From contig QLIY01000386.1 of assembly GCA_003260075.1 (NCBI GenBank), forward strand, positions 54,166 to 118,165: a stretch of DNA of 64,000 bases, given 5' to 3'. Made by a program: the position numbers and the translations under genes. Of the stretch, positions 22,449 through 60,558 are shown in pieces. The notes under the pieces are model-generated. The model was not told the DNA's origin. It ran no database searches and was given only the letters and a program-made list of their open reading frames with translations. Each line of letters begins with the position of its first letter. Position 1 is the stretch's first letter. This stretch comes from Phallusia mammillata. Its lineage: Eukaryota > Chordata > Ascidiacea > Phlebobranchia > Ascidiidae.

Positions 22449-23310
22449 AGTGGCAAAAGTGTTTTTTTGGCCATTTTTGTGAAAACATGGTTTTAATTAA
22501 AATGTTTTAGTGAAGTTTTTTAATGCTTATCAAAGTCGTGATGACAAGTGGCATAAAAAAACATGTTTCTGCAAAACAATACTGTGCTTAAAATGTAAAC
22601 AGTTGTTTGTAGTCTGTCCTTGTTTGCTGTTTAAAGTTTTAGCCTGGTCTGTCCGGTGATCACCTTTGCAGCTCCCAATACGTGTAAAAAGTTAAAACGC
22701 TTTTGCATTTTCCAAGACATGATATTCCTACGAGAAACGATTGAGTGATTGTTTTTGCTTTGAAAGCCACCACACGTATTATATAGTCGTGTCACGCTAC
22801 AGATTATAGTTGTTGAATTGGTCATGCCACTTTGCTGTTATTTACTATATTTGAATGCAGTACCGATGTTTGTCAACAATTTTATGCCCACGAGTTTTAA
22901 GATCCGGAAAGGTTTGCTTCTTTTATTACTTTCACATGAAATAAACTGGTCAAACGATGCTTCCTGTGCACAAGGCCGAAAGTTTCTGTTGTACAAAAGA
23001 ACAAGAGCGTTTTCCTGAAACCGCGCTGCAGGGTCGTTAAGACGTTACGAGAAGCGCTGGCTACGGCACAGGGGAAAGTAGGTGGAGTTTATTTCGCCGG
23101 TGATACAAATCATAGCAGCACAATTACGCACTAAGCCGGAAATAGCTGCGCAGCACCCCTTGTAGTGTTTCCTCGTTATGCTTGCAGATACTGATGATAA
23201 CTTATGTATCAAAAAGAACGAATGACTTAATGGTCTTGAACTTAAATCAATATATTGGGTTGTCTTTAATTTGCGTTGAAAAACGTAACGACACAACTGC
23301 ATTGGTTTTG
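22449..23310. other. Intergenic region downstream of CWC25
   Basis: No convincing coding exon on either strand. It holds the CWC25 3' UTR and ordinary AT-rich sequence. The minus-strand frame at 23045-23353 has no recognisable domain and runs into a transposon end, so it is not called. Confidence 0.55.
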
Positions 23311-23318
23311 GTGTAGAG

Positions 23319-24273
23319 CAGTGGTTCTCAAAGTATGGGTCCCATACTCGCATGATCTGAGTGATATTATAGTAAGCAAAAGTACTGACCTGTGGTTGCG
23401 AATGGAAAAAATTCCATAAGCCAACGTGTTATGATTTTTTTGTCTCTTAGATTTAAATTATTGTATCAAAAAAATTATGATGGCAAAGTCATCTGGTGCA
23501 CCGGGAGAATCAACAAACATACAATGGATGTATGAAGGAACCAACTCCAAAATAGACAGAGAAGCATATCTTTTGGGTAAAAGAATATCAAAAGTAGCAG
23601 AGGATAAAGGAGACTTTATTGTAGAGGATAAGACAAATGAAAATTTAAGTGTAACTGTTTTGGAAAAACTGGATTATGAAAGCAAGATCCGAGAAGACCC
23701 TTTGATTTCCATTCGACAAAAAGAACAAGAAAAGAGACGGGAACTTTTAAGCAATCCTATTAAAAGAAAGCATTTGCAAACAGTGCTTAAAACAGCCTTA
23801 GAAAAAGATTTAAACTATTCATCAAAACATAAAAAGAAGAAAAAATCCAAGAAAAAAGATCATGATTCCCAGAGAAGAAAGAAGAGAAAACGACACCAGT
23901 CCACTGAAACAAGCAGCAGTAATGATGATTATGGTAGGAAGTCTGACAAACTTTTGAAAAATGCTGAAAAGAACAAGAAACTACAAGCTGCTTTAAAAAG
24001 AGCACTTAAGGAAGATCTTAGTGGAACTTCGGATCTTAGCTCTGATGAAGAAGAGTTTAAAAAGAAGCACAAACGGCATTCCACAAAAGCTGACATTCCA
24101 CAAATCCACAAAAAGAACAAGGAACACCACGCAAGAAATTACCATGATATATCTGATGATAACCGTGGAACAAGAAGTAAATCCCCAAATTCTAAAGAAA
24201 TTGAAAAAGCAANTCGTGAGATGTTCATAAAACTCAGATTTGGGTAGCGGTCATAAAAGTTTGAGAACCACTG
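23319..24273. mobile_element. hAT-type element ends flanking an inserted duplicate
   Basis: The ends are CAGTGGTTCTCAAA at 23319 and TTTGAGAACCACTG ending at 24273, typical of hAT transposon termini. They are flanked by an exact 8-base target-site duplication, GTGTAGAG, at 23311-23318 and 24274-24281. Almost all of the interior is an 870-base copy of the TBC1D7/CWC25 locus and an N. The original element was probably a short MITE. Confidence 0.85.
23342..24211 (+). pseudogene. 870-base copy of the TBC1D7 end and CWC25 N-terminal half
   Basis: The sequence matches 21165-22034 at a constant offset of 2177 bases; I saw no differences. It contains the last codons of TBC1D7, the spacer and CWC25 codons 1 to about 245, and stops at an N at 24213. 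The copy is open up to that point but lacks the CWC25 C-terminus. Perfect identity, the N and the location inside a MITE argue for a misplaced contig rather than a genuine duplication. Confidence 0.8.
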
Positions 24274-24281
24274 GTGTAGAG

Positions 24282-24940
24282 GATACGTAGTGGATCATGA
24301 TCAGTGGCAAAAGTTGTTTGTCATGGATGTTTTTATATGTTATGTGTCTTCTATTGTTGTTACTTTTTTTGAAGCTCTGTTACAAACAGGGTTAAAATTT
24401 AGGAACGATAGCCTATACTGACAATACTAGATTGCCCCGGTAAAAATAAAAGAGAAAAATGGTTTTGTAGCGGCCTCTCTCACTACCGTTATCGTGTGCT
24501 TTCATGAGATTTAAGTCGTTTTTATATGTTGAAACACTTTTTGTGGAGGTATGTAATATTAGTAATAAGGTTGATAAGATCAGTATTTAGTAAAACTACT
24601 TTTTGCAGTTCCCTAAAAATCGTATCAAAGAAATGATTTTTAATCCTACGCCTTTGCTAGTTGCAATATGGAACTGTTAGGTATCAACTTAGATTTAAAT
24701 AATACCTTGGAGACATTGGAGTAACATATATATGAAGTATTCTATGGTAAGTGCGAAATCCGAAATAGTGCTGAATCATAACTGGTACTTTCCCTATTTA
24801 CAATGTTTGGGTCTACAATAGAAATAACATAATTTTAGGTCAGTTCCGATATTTTTTAAATATTATGGCCTGGTTTTCATTGGTTTTGTTTTTGGTAACA
24901 TATGCAGTTAAAAGTAGGGTTGCTATGTTCAGACTAGAGT
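24282..24940. other. Intergenic region upstream of FBXO7
   Basis: AT-rich, with no recognised coding exon. A pyrimidine tract with CAG near 24906 precedes the FBXO7 ATG and could be a 5' UTR or trans-splice acceptor. A short frame at 24668 (18 codons) is not supported as a gene. Confidence 0.5.
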
Positions 24941-27900
24941 ATGAAACTAAGAATAAGACATGCTGGTAAAACTGGAATTTTGGTTTTGGAGGAAACTGAA
25001 ATAACAATTGGACACATCAAATCTAGAATACTGGAAGACTTACCAGAAAAGCTTCAACTTTCGTAAGTTCACTTGTGTTTTTTCATTTTTCCATAGTGCC
25101 CAAAGCATGAGCTGTATTTAAAGCACCATAAACTAAAGGTTATTCCAGTATGTTATTTTTGTGAAATAAATACATTACAATGTGCACAGCTTATAGTGTA
25201 ACAGTTTTGGCTTGAACATTACAGAGTATTTTTTTAGTCCAACATCAAACTTCGATGTGACACTTGATGGCAGATCCAGTCTGGGAAGTGACAACACACA
25301 AATCTCGTCTGTTGGTATTGTTTCTGGTGATCTTCTTAAACTTGTACTGAGAGACCATAATCTTGCTGAGAGGTTAGTTTCTGTGTGGACTGAATAAAGA
25401 TAAAATATGGTTAAATAGATTAAGGTACTCAGAAAAGAAATATATTAAATGAATTTTAGTGTACTGGTGCCACATGCAGCGATCACATAAATAGTTTTAG
25501 TTGCACTAATCCCTATTTACTTTTTTTTAGGAATCCTGAAGTTTCACAGGAAATGTCCAGTACTACTGACAACATTGTGGAAGAAATGCCATCAACATCA
25601 CACACTTTAACCAGTTCAGATTCTGCAATGGAAGTAAGCTTTTAGGTTGCACTAGAGCAGGGCTTCTCAAACTGTGGGTCCCAATTGGGTCGCGTAATAT
25701 AATTTTGGGGTCGCGAAACATTATGGGTTATTATGTCAGTCACAATAAATGGTATATGTGCGTATATTAAACATCATTCCCATGTATTCAAACTGCTCTA
25801 AACACATTTTGTAGAACTTAAAAGAGTATTACCAGCCTAGTAGCCATATGCGCCAGACTTATTTATGCCTATTGTGTACAAACTATGCGAAAAAGCAGAT
25901 ACCGCAAGCGTCACAATATAGATTATGACTTCATAAAAACTAAGACTGTAAATGAATTTCAGCTTTTCAGGCGACATAAGACGGTATATATATAAAATAT
26001 AAGTATTTCTTTACATCATACCCATCAAGGGGTCGCGTAGAAATTTCTGTTTCAAAATGGGGTCACAGAACAAGAAAGTTTGAGTAGCCCTGCACTAGAG
26101 CAGTGGTTCTCAAACTTATATGGATCGCGTACCACCTGACAACATTTTCTATCGCTGCATACCACTTAAACCAGTGGTTCCCAAACTTATGTAGTCACGG
26201 ACTCCTTTCATAAATTTTATAGGTCTGCAGACCTCCCAACGTAATTTACCGCAGGTCATTTTATGTTTCACATGTTTTTTGCATTATACCTTGTTACGCT
26301 TTTGGAGTGTTTTGACCTACCTTTACAGTCCTTTTGTTTCAATAAAGTTTCTGTATTGTAGGGGTCAACACTACAAATCGACAAATTTTCCGGTATACTT
26401 AACTTGACACAACACTTATCCTATAAAATCTGTTTTCCATGTGTGTTAAGATGTCACAAAGGAAAACAATCACAAAAACTAATTGTTCTTGGCCCAATTG
26501 TGGTGTGGTAAACATTTTGCACTTGTATGCACGATAACAGTTGAGAAAGTATTTTTCTGTTGGTTAAAGGATACTAATCACATTTGCCTCTATGGACCAC
26601 CTGAACCCATCTCAAGAAATAGGCCCATTTTAACCTGGCTAGCATATTTAGCAATTTCAAAGAATGTCAAAACACGACCCCAAACCAGGCTGATCAGTTG
26701 GGTCAGTTGAGTTGCAGTTTTAGATCGGACTTAAATTAGGTATAGCAGAAAACTACTCACGTACCACCTGAAAAGTTCCAGTGCACCACTAGTGGTACGC
26801 GTACCACAGTTTGAGAACCACTGCACTAGAGGAATGGAAATTCATGGTGTCATTTTTGGTTAAAACCTCTTTCTTTTAGACTGTAGAAGTGAGTGGCACC
26901 AAAATTCCAACTAACCACAGTGCTTTAATTCTGTTGAGTGATTATAAAGATGGGCAAAATTTACCAAGTTTTTTAAGAGAATTGTATATATCAGAACATG
27001 TTCAGAATGACTTCCATGCTATCTGTATTGTGTTACATTACTTAATGATGGAAAGTGGATTTGATTTACAGGTATGCAAGCTTTTATCAAATTTGAGTAG
27101 TATATTTGAAAAAAAGGCTTCAACCCCCCCCCCACAGGTATGCAAGCTTTTATCAAATTTGAGTAGTATATTTGAAAAAAAAGGCTTTTACAAAACTGTA
27201 ATGCAAATGTTTTGTCAGACCCCTTCTGAAGGAATTAACGCATCACTACAAGGTCACATGGTTTATTTGGAGTATAGTCATGCAAGTGCTGAAGCTTTGC
27301 TGTTCACTATGTCATGTACTCCGCTTGGGCAATTTGTAATTGTTAATGGTAAGCATTATTATATTGTTGGACTTGTTTGTAAAAAAGTGTTTATTGCATT
27401 TTAAATATACATTGGTTGTGTTTTTAGGTATTGTTAAGCCATGTACAAATACTGAGGAAAAAGTGTTGTCTTTACAAGTCAAATCAACAGATTATGTACA
27501 AAAGTTTACAAATGAAACAAGTATGTTTTTAGGACAAGCTCAAAACAATGTTTTATACACACATTTACTTGTGTAGAACCAACAAATGACACTGGAGTTT
27601 ATAAATCCCTATCAAGACTATCCTATGTGTTCAAGGAAAATGTTGCCCACCAAGCCCTAAACATTATGAGAGAAGGTATCACATGTTCACACAAATTTTG
27701 TACTTCAAATTTTTCACATCTTTTTTACATCTTGTTTCAGAGTTGGATCTTCCTCCATTGCATGGAATCTTGTCATTGTTTCCTGATCTTTTGAAACGAA
27801 TTTTTTCCAGCTTAAATGCACAATCTCTTTGCTCTGTTGCCCAGGTAATATTTTTTTTAAACAATATGTAGCATGTTTCCATGATGTTTCAGCTTATGTT

Positions 27901-28852
27901 TTGCATACAAAGATTGATATAATTGTATCTCACATTAAAATCACTAAATGATGCGACAAAGTGTATGTAAAACAATGTTAAAAAGTGGCCAATAACCATA
28001 AACAAAGACAAATAAATGATTATATGCTTTGGTTAGTTTTTAGAAATTATAGCTTTTAAACATGTTTCCCATTTTTTTGTAGACTTGTACAACTCTTGCC
28101 AATGTTGCAAGTGATAATGATTTGTGGCGAGTTTTGTATGTAACAGATTTTGGCCCATTTCCACAGACTTTCAACAATTCAGTGAAAGAGGTAAACTACA
28201 TTGCACAAAATATTTATCCAAATTGAATGAATTTTGTTTTAGCTGCCTTTATACTCAATTTTTAGGCATACAAACGGCGTTACATAGAGAAAAAGGAAAT
28301 AGAAAGACAGAGATTACAACATGAGCGGGAGATGTTGTATTATGAACCACCAGATCATGCATTTACTGTTCCAGATCCTGATTTTCCTGTCCCATTTCCT
28401 GGACAACCACCTGGAGTAATAGGTGATATATACTTACTTTAAAACATAACTTTTTGCAAGTTTCTATATTACAGAATACACAGTTTGCGTTTTCGAACTT
28501 TGTAATCTTTTTTATTGGCTGTAATAATGTTTCTTTTTAACTGCAGAGTATCACAACTGTTAACATACTGCGTCAACATTTTTTCTAAGGTGGTGATTAT
28601 GATCTCAATCCCTCATTTCCCTATGGTCCGTTTGGTAACCCAGGTAGAGGTCGACACCCAGGTCGTCCGATGCATCCAGGTATGCCAGGTGCAGGCAATC
28701 CCTTACCTGGATCAAGATTTGACCCAATAAATCCTTATGGCACGGGTCGATTTCGTCCTGGTCGTGGAGGGGGAATGATGGATGATGATGTAGGCCTTCC
28801 ACAACGACGTCATCGACGACCTCCAGGAGGCGGTTTTGGAGGTTTTTTGTAA
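24941..28852 (+). CDS. FBXO7: F-box only protein 7 (Ubl, FP domain, F-box, PI31-like tail)
   Basis: FBXO7 is an SCF substrate adaptor that also binds the proteasome inhibitor PI31. Ten exons join in phase: 24941-25062, 25238-25372, 25531-25633, 26880-27348, 27428-27520, 27577-27675, 27741-27844, 28083-28190, 28266-28422, 28590-28852; 550 residues as assembled. A Ubl-like start (MKLRIRHAGKTGILVLEETE, then SVGIVSGDLLKLVLRD) is followed by the FP domain (ICIVLHYLMMESGF to SYVFKENVAHQAL). The F-box is DLPPLHGILSLFPDLLKRIF. The Gly/Pro/Arg tail has GGDYDLNPSFP and SRFDPINPYG. In the fourth exon about 22 codons, including a PPP, derive from a C10-joined duplication and are probably an artefact; without them the length is close to the vertebrate protein. 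The third intron is full of hAT MITEs. AATAAA at 29068-29073. Confidence 0.92.
25658..26092. mobile_element. hAT-type MITE with CACTAGAG target-site duplication
   Basis: Termini CAGGGCTTCTCAAACTG and CAAGAAAGTTTGAGTAGCCCTG-type inverted end, about 435 bases, with several GGGTCGCG motifs inside. Flanked by CACTAGAG at 25650-25657 and 26093-26100. It sits in the third FBXO7 intron. No transposase frame. Confidence 0.88.
26101..26823. mobile_element. Second hAT-type MITE at the same target site
   Basis: Begins CAGTGGTTCTCAAAC at 26101 and ends GTTTGAGAACCACTG at 26823. It is flanked by CACTAGAG on both sides (26093-26100 and 26824-26831), so it shares one target copy with the preceding element. 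GTACCACCTGA-type sequence occurs at both ends. A third hAT-like left end starts at 26172 inside it. Confidence 0.85.
26172..26750. mobile_element. Nested hAT-like fragment, right end not found
   Basis: CAGTGGTTCCCAAACTTATG at 26172 is a hAT-type left terminus lying inside the element at 26101-26823. No matching GTTTGGGAACCACTG end was found, so the right limit is approximate and the copy is truncated or decayed. The interior has short frames of no recognisable family. Confidence 0.45.
27068..27190. repeat. Direct duplication with C10 inside an FBXO7 exon
   Basis: About 54 bases starting ACAGGTATGCAAGC at 27068 recur at 27134. The copies are separated by CAA and C10 (27124-27133). The first copy has A7 and the second A8 in the GAAAAA run. 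The second gives the reading (EKKGFYKT) that continues into conserved FBXO7 sequence. The duplication happens to keep the frame open. Confidence 0.85.
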
Positions 28853-30028
28853 TTTAAATACGTGTTACAGGTATTTATGCTCAAAACTTTGATGTTAACT
28901 TGTTGCTCTCGTAGTTTTGTGTCCCTGAAGAACGGGACGCAGTTTGTGGCATACACCTAGTATGTATGTGATTTTGCGACTACCCTCTGCCTGACGTGTA
29001 TTGCCGCTAAGTCTGCGCTTTGTATTTGTAACTTCCGTGTGGCAAACCCGGCCATTTTGGTTTGTTGAATAAAAAAAAGCAACGCGCTTGCTTCATGAAA
29101 GGTCAGCAAACAGCTGTTGAGGTAATAACGTCACGTAAAGGGCCGCCGAGAGAAACTTTTATCCCTTAATGAAAGATTCTACTTTCACACAATTTGTTTT
29201 GTTTGATTTTTCCCCAAACAACAATCACACGTCGACCCATAAACATTATTCGTTCCGGTTTCTCCACAAGTATCACGATTAGAGTCTGTGTAGACCTGCA
29301 AAAAAATGCACCGAAATGTGAACTAAACAACATTTTATCAGACAAACTACATTAAACCTTGGTGAATTAGGCGAAGACTCGGATTCAACCCCCCCCCCCG
29401 AAGATCTGGATTAACCGAATCCGGTTAAACCGATGCTTACAGCATTTTTTCCACTTTAAATTCACATTTTAACTACACTTGAGAAAGAGATTTAAAGGGA
29501 ACAGCTGATCACTCCCCCCCCCCCGAATTAACCCAAGCGTTTTGTTAAGAAAACACGTTACAACTCATTGTGCCCCAAGTTTATTCTGCCCCCCCCCCCG
29601 AATTAACCCAAGCGTTTTGTTAAGAAAACACGTTACAACTCATTGTACCCTAAGTTTATCCTAATTAGACGAAGATCTGGATTAACCGAATCCGGTTAAA
29701 CCGATGCTTACAGCATTTGTTTCCATTTTAACTACACTTTAGAAAGAGTTTTAAAGGGAACAACCGATCACTTTTTTCCAGTCTGCATATTATTAGTCAG
29801 TGAAGTGATGCCTAGATATTGTTTGGTATGTTTCTTCGTTCATTTTGTGCGATTGAAATCTTAAACCACGTGTCTATCTACGATGAGAAGAAGTCCTCGC
29901 GTGGTTTTGAAATTTGACACTGAGCGACGAGAGACGTTGCGAGCCAGCATAAGAACGTTGTCACTCACTATTTGCTTGAGTTACTTGAAACACTGAATTA
30001 TATTTTCTCTTGCTGATATACGAAAAAA
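28853..30028. other. Intergenic region between FBXO7 and the dynein gene
   Basis: Contains the FBXO7 3' UTR with AATAAA at 29068-29073, a composite C11-joined duplication at 29389-29790, and the dynein 5' flank. No coding exon was recognised. Confidence 0.6.
29389..29790. repeat. Palindromic-order duplication block A-B-B'-A' with three C11 joins
   Basis: C11 runs lie at 29389-29399, 29514-29524 and 29589-29599. Block A (GAAGATCTGGATTAACC and following) appears after the first run and again near 29671. Block B (GAATTAACCCAAGCG and following) appears after the second and third runs. Copies differ by a few bases and small indels. The natural order is only B then A, so the upstream A and B are extra contig or haplotype ends. 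Confidence 0.85.
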
Positions 30029-57101
<27,073 letters not shown>

Positions 57102-57578
57102 TTGTGTGAATACGAGTGTTGTGTTTTTACGAGTACATATGTCAAAACTTTTGTAGGAATGTGAACGTGTGATACAATAACTATCTCATACAATCTTACG
57201 TAGTGAGTATATTAATGTAGTATGATTGTTAGGTTTTCTTAAAATGTTAGGTGTTTTGACACACCAATACACACACACACACGTATGTAACTTATATATA
57301 TATATATATATAGCCTACCTGTTTTCTTAACACTAAAGTCACAAATATATGTGATAAGTTTTTAATCAAGGAACATGCAAATGATTGTAACCACAAACAC
57401 ATACGATCAAAAGACGTTTATCATCAATTCGTATTGACAATTACCAGAACAAATTATACAACATAATTATTTGTGGTAGCCTACTGATTTTGGAAACCCT
57501 ATAACTATGCTTCAATGTTTTTAAAAATAAAATATTATCAACTGTTGTTTATGTAGTCTATGTTTACACAAAACGAGA
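57102..57578. other. Convergent 3' region between the dynein and MEST-like genes, with a microsatellite
   Basis: AT-rich spacer of 477 bases between two convergent stop codons. It includes an (AC)n tract at about 57270-57282 and a (TA)n tract at about 57294-57312. AATAAA-type sequence near 57527 on the plus strand may serve the dynein transcript. No coding exon is seen. Confidence 0.6.
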
Positions 57579-59158
57579 TCAGATAAGAGGTTTGATAACT
57601 TTGTCAATCCAAGCTGATGGTTTTTCCAACATCACAAAGTGGCCAGCATCATTTATAATAGACATTTCCATGTGCGGAATGATTTGCTTGAAATAATTTG
57701 GAATAGAAAGTGGACTTACAGCATCCGCATCCGACCATACGAAACGCACTTTGATGTCCAGATCCTTAAGGGCAGCAAACCAACGAAACTCAAAGTTTGC
57801 TCTATCCCACAGGTAGTAAATGGTTTTGGGAAAGATTAGAGACCCTCCACGATAATTGCACAGTTGTATTGTGTAATGGATTTCTTTATCTCTTGTGGCT
57901 ACATCTATGTTAGGTCCCCACACTGACTGCAGTTGCATTTTGGAAAACTGTTCTGCCATATAAAATCGATTTGACAGCTTGCTAAAGTACGAGCCAAAAT
58001 AAACGTTGCTGAGCAAAGTCTGGCTAATTCTAAACTTGATCATTGAATACTTCATTCCCCCATTGGTAAACGTAACGCTTTTGAAAAAGCTTTCGAAATA
58101 GGATGGCAGCATCCCTGAAATAAGAAAGGTGGTTAAAAGAAACGTCGGATATAAATAAAATGCATGGTTTATGAAGGCTCAAACAACGGCATGTCAAAAA
58201 ATGAAATATTACGGTGGGTTTGTTTATTTTACTGCCGATCCCACCTCTATGTCGCCGTGCTAGTATTTCAGTCAATATAGAATCCCCCATGTCATGGGCA
58301 ACAACATGCGCATTTTTAATCCCGGCTTTTCTCCACACTTCTAGTGTATTTTCTGCAGCCTCAGATAGTGAATACGTGAAGTTGGCAACAGGCTTGTCAG
58401 ATAAACCAAATCCCAGATGATCGTGTAAAATGACGTTTCCTGCAGACGTCAGATCGTCTATAACCTGTTTTAATCACATTACAATTGAGTTTGCAGTTTT
58501 GAATTAGGAGACTCATTCTTAAATCTCTTTTTGTAAAGAAACTAATCTAAAAATGCACTAGCGCAGTGGTTCTCAAGCAGGGCCCACGGCGCCCCAGGGG
58601 GGGCATGAGCTGTGTTTCGCGAGGGCACAAGTTAGGTTCACCAGAAACACCCACTCGAAGCATTTTAATGCGCATAATTAAGTGTGTGTTGCAAATAACT
58701 TTATTCCCTAATTTAATCGACAATTTCACATACTATTTGCCTATATTGAGGTTTTTCACCACTACGAATTCTTGTTCACTCTATTCGACTTGTTTAAAGT
58801 CGAATTTCGTACCGAATTCCAACACGAGTTGATCCTAATTAGCTCGCTTCACAGTTTGAGCACAATTACCGCAATTACAAAATGAAATAAAAGTACTAAC
58901 TTCGTGATAATCGAACGACGATGAAGGAAAGCCATGTAATATTGCAAATGTTGATGGGCTCTTGTTAGAGCGGTTAGAACACTTCAGCTGGATATAAAAA
59001 ATCTTGTGCCCATTTATGTCAACCATTCTACCTCGTTTAAACCACTCCTGCACAGCAGTTGGTAGCTCACTGGGGTTGGTTGGAAGTGGAGGGTCAGGTA
59101 ACAAGTAAGGAGCATACAATATTGCAATTACCACAACACTTATGGAAAAACACTTCAT
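57579..59158 (-). CDS. MEST: MEST-like alpha/beta hydrolase, membrane anchored
   Basis: Alpha/beta-hydrolase of the MEST (PEG1) family; substrate unknown. Three exons on the minus strand join in phase: 58901-59158, 58245-58464, 57579-58114, giving about 337 residues. A hydrophobic N-terminal segment (CFSISVVVIAILYAPYLL) suggests a signal anchor. Family blocks are FAILHGFPSSSFDYHE (oxyanion HG motif), LHDHLGFGLSDKP, AHVVAHDMGDSILTEIL, SVTFTNGG, VWSDADAVSP and DAGHFVMLEKP. The nucleophile-elbow residue is Asp (HDMGD), as in MEST and in epoxide-hydrolase-like members, with candidate acid Asp in WSDAD and His in GHF. The start used is ATG 59158; an in-frame ATG at 59215 would extend the N-terminus. 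The gene is convergent with the dynein and divergent from UBE2H. Confidence 0.88.
58564..58860. mobile_element. Decayed hAT-like element in a MEST-like intron
   Basis: CAGTGGTTCTCAAGCAGGGC at 58564 resembles the hAT termini elsewhere in the window. A weak right-end candidate, CACAGTTTGAG, lies near 58850-58860. No target-site duplication was found, so the right limit is approximate. Confidence 0.5.
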
Positions 59159-60558
59159 TTTGTACAATCTGGTGACTGGTGCATGAAAATAAGAAAAATA
59201 TATTACCAACTGCAACTTGCGACTGTTGCGTTATCACCTTTCAAAAACCATCCTGAAACAAAACAGTTAATGTTGAACGAGATGGACTATAGTATATGGT
59301 CAACAAGGGTAACATGCAGAAAACACTCATTTCTGGCCTGCATACATTTGAAACATAACAATAATTTAAAAGAACGTGAAAAGTTGAAGTGTGTGCTTTG
59401 CGTCCGGATGAAATTGGAAATAATTCGTTTTTGTGACGCCATCTTGTCGACCCGCATGGGATCGCAATCGAATGTTTACATCAATCAGCTGTTTTTTGTC
59501 ACGCAACACTGCACACCAAGCCCAGCCTCGTGACGTCGTCTCTAACGAACGTTGCTACGTTTCCCTTTTTGGCTGGCGCATTCGACTATCGCCTTTTTCT
59601 ACAGCTTGCAAAGTAGCACACTGACATAAACAGCTGATTGTTGTACGTTCAACGTTGTAAAATAGATTAAGTGCAATATTAATGTACAGCAACAAGTTAC
59701 TAGAAATAAAACAAACGTAACCACTTAAACATAAAAAACGTGCGTCATTATTGTATCAGCTTAAAACGCGAATTTGTTTTGAGTTAAACATGGTGTTTCT
59801 TGTAACTAATGTCTTCTAAGTTTGCTAAATAACATAGGAAGAAAAGTTCTTGTGAACAATGACCTTCCCGCAAACCTTAACAGGCTGTCCAATTACATTC
59901 TTCAAGAGAAAGGGCGAATCGGGCGTCGTGATAAAAACGTTGAACAACAGCTCGACGAGCAAAAAAAGAAGAAGGCTGAAGGGTCGCAGGTCATTCAATC
60001 AGATGTTTGCATCAGCTTTGTCAATTGTCATTCACGAAACGCTTTTTTGAGTACTGTCCACAAAAAAATTCATAACTGTTGAGAGTAAATTTATTTTCAA
60101 CTGCTTTGCGACTTGCGACGTTGTTGCTGTTGACAGTCATGTTATCTATTGTTCTAGTCTTGCTTAATGGTACAGCTAGAGGCTACAGCAGCAACCTGTC
60201 TATGTGCATGTCCTAATTAGTTTTTTACAGCTAGGGTGTATGTTGGGAACCTTTTTTCGCACATTATCAGTTGTATGAAGGGCATGTGGAATCTGAATAT
60301 CTATCAGGAGGAGATATACTGTAACAATTGTATAACTTTGTAAGAGTTAGCTGTTTTGTCTTAACAGGTGGTTGGGTTTTCTGTATTGGCATATTGCTTG
60401 TTAGTTAAACTTGTTTGGTTGCCTTTGGATTGTCGTTATCATTACAAAATTGTTAACATTAATTTTGGGCCATAAACAATTTATTGTGTGCAAATATAAA
60501 AGTGTAGTCTTCAAAACAAGCGGGTTTATTTTAATTGGAAATTCTGTAATTTCCAAAA
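59159..60558. promoter_or_regulatory. Divergent upstream region of MEST-like and UBE2H genes
   Basis: About 1.4 kb between divergent start codons. A CRE-like GTGACGTCGT lies at about 59531-59540. The only notable frame is the short one at 59859-60050. Otherwise the stretch is AT-rich and featureless. Promoter function is inferred from position. Confidence 0.4.
59859..60050 (+). CDS. Short basic open reading frame of unknown status
   Basis: A 63-codon frame (start MTFPQTLTGCPITFFKRKGE) has a basic cluster, SKKRRRLKGRRSFNQ, and an overlapping frame (59822-60082) with a Lys/Glu-rich segment. I do not recognise a family for either. It lies 500 bases upstream of UBE2H on the same strand. It may be a 5' exon, a small gene or chance; confidence is low. 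Confidence 0.2.
   Translation: MTFPQTLTGCPITFFKRKGESGVVIKTLNNSSTSKKRRRLKGRRSFNQMFASALSIVIHETLF

Noticed and set aside
23477-24247. Second CWC25 gene
   Set aside because: It is identical to the first copy, stops at an N inside a transposon and lacks the C-terminus; listed as a duplicate instead.
27070-27133. Intron beginning at the CAG/GTATGC site in the FBXO7 exon
   Set aside because: The second copy of the sequence continues in frame into conserved FBXO7 sequence, so the GT is part of the exon and the apparent intron is the assembly duplication.
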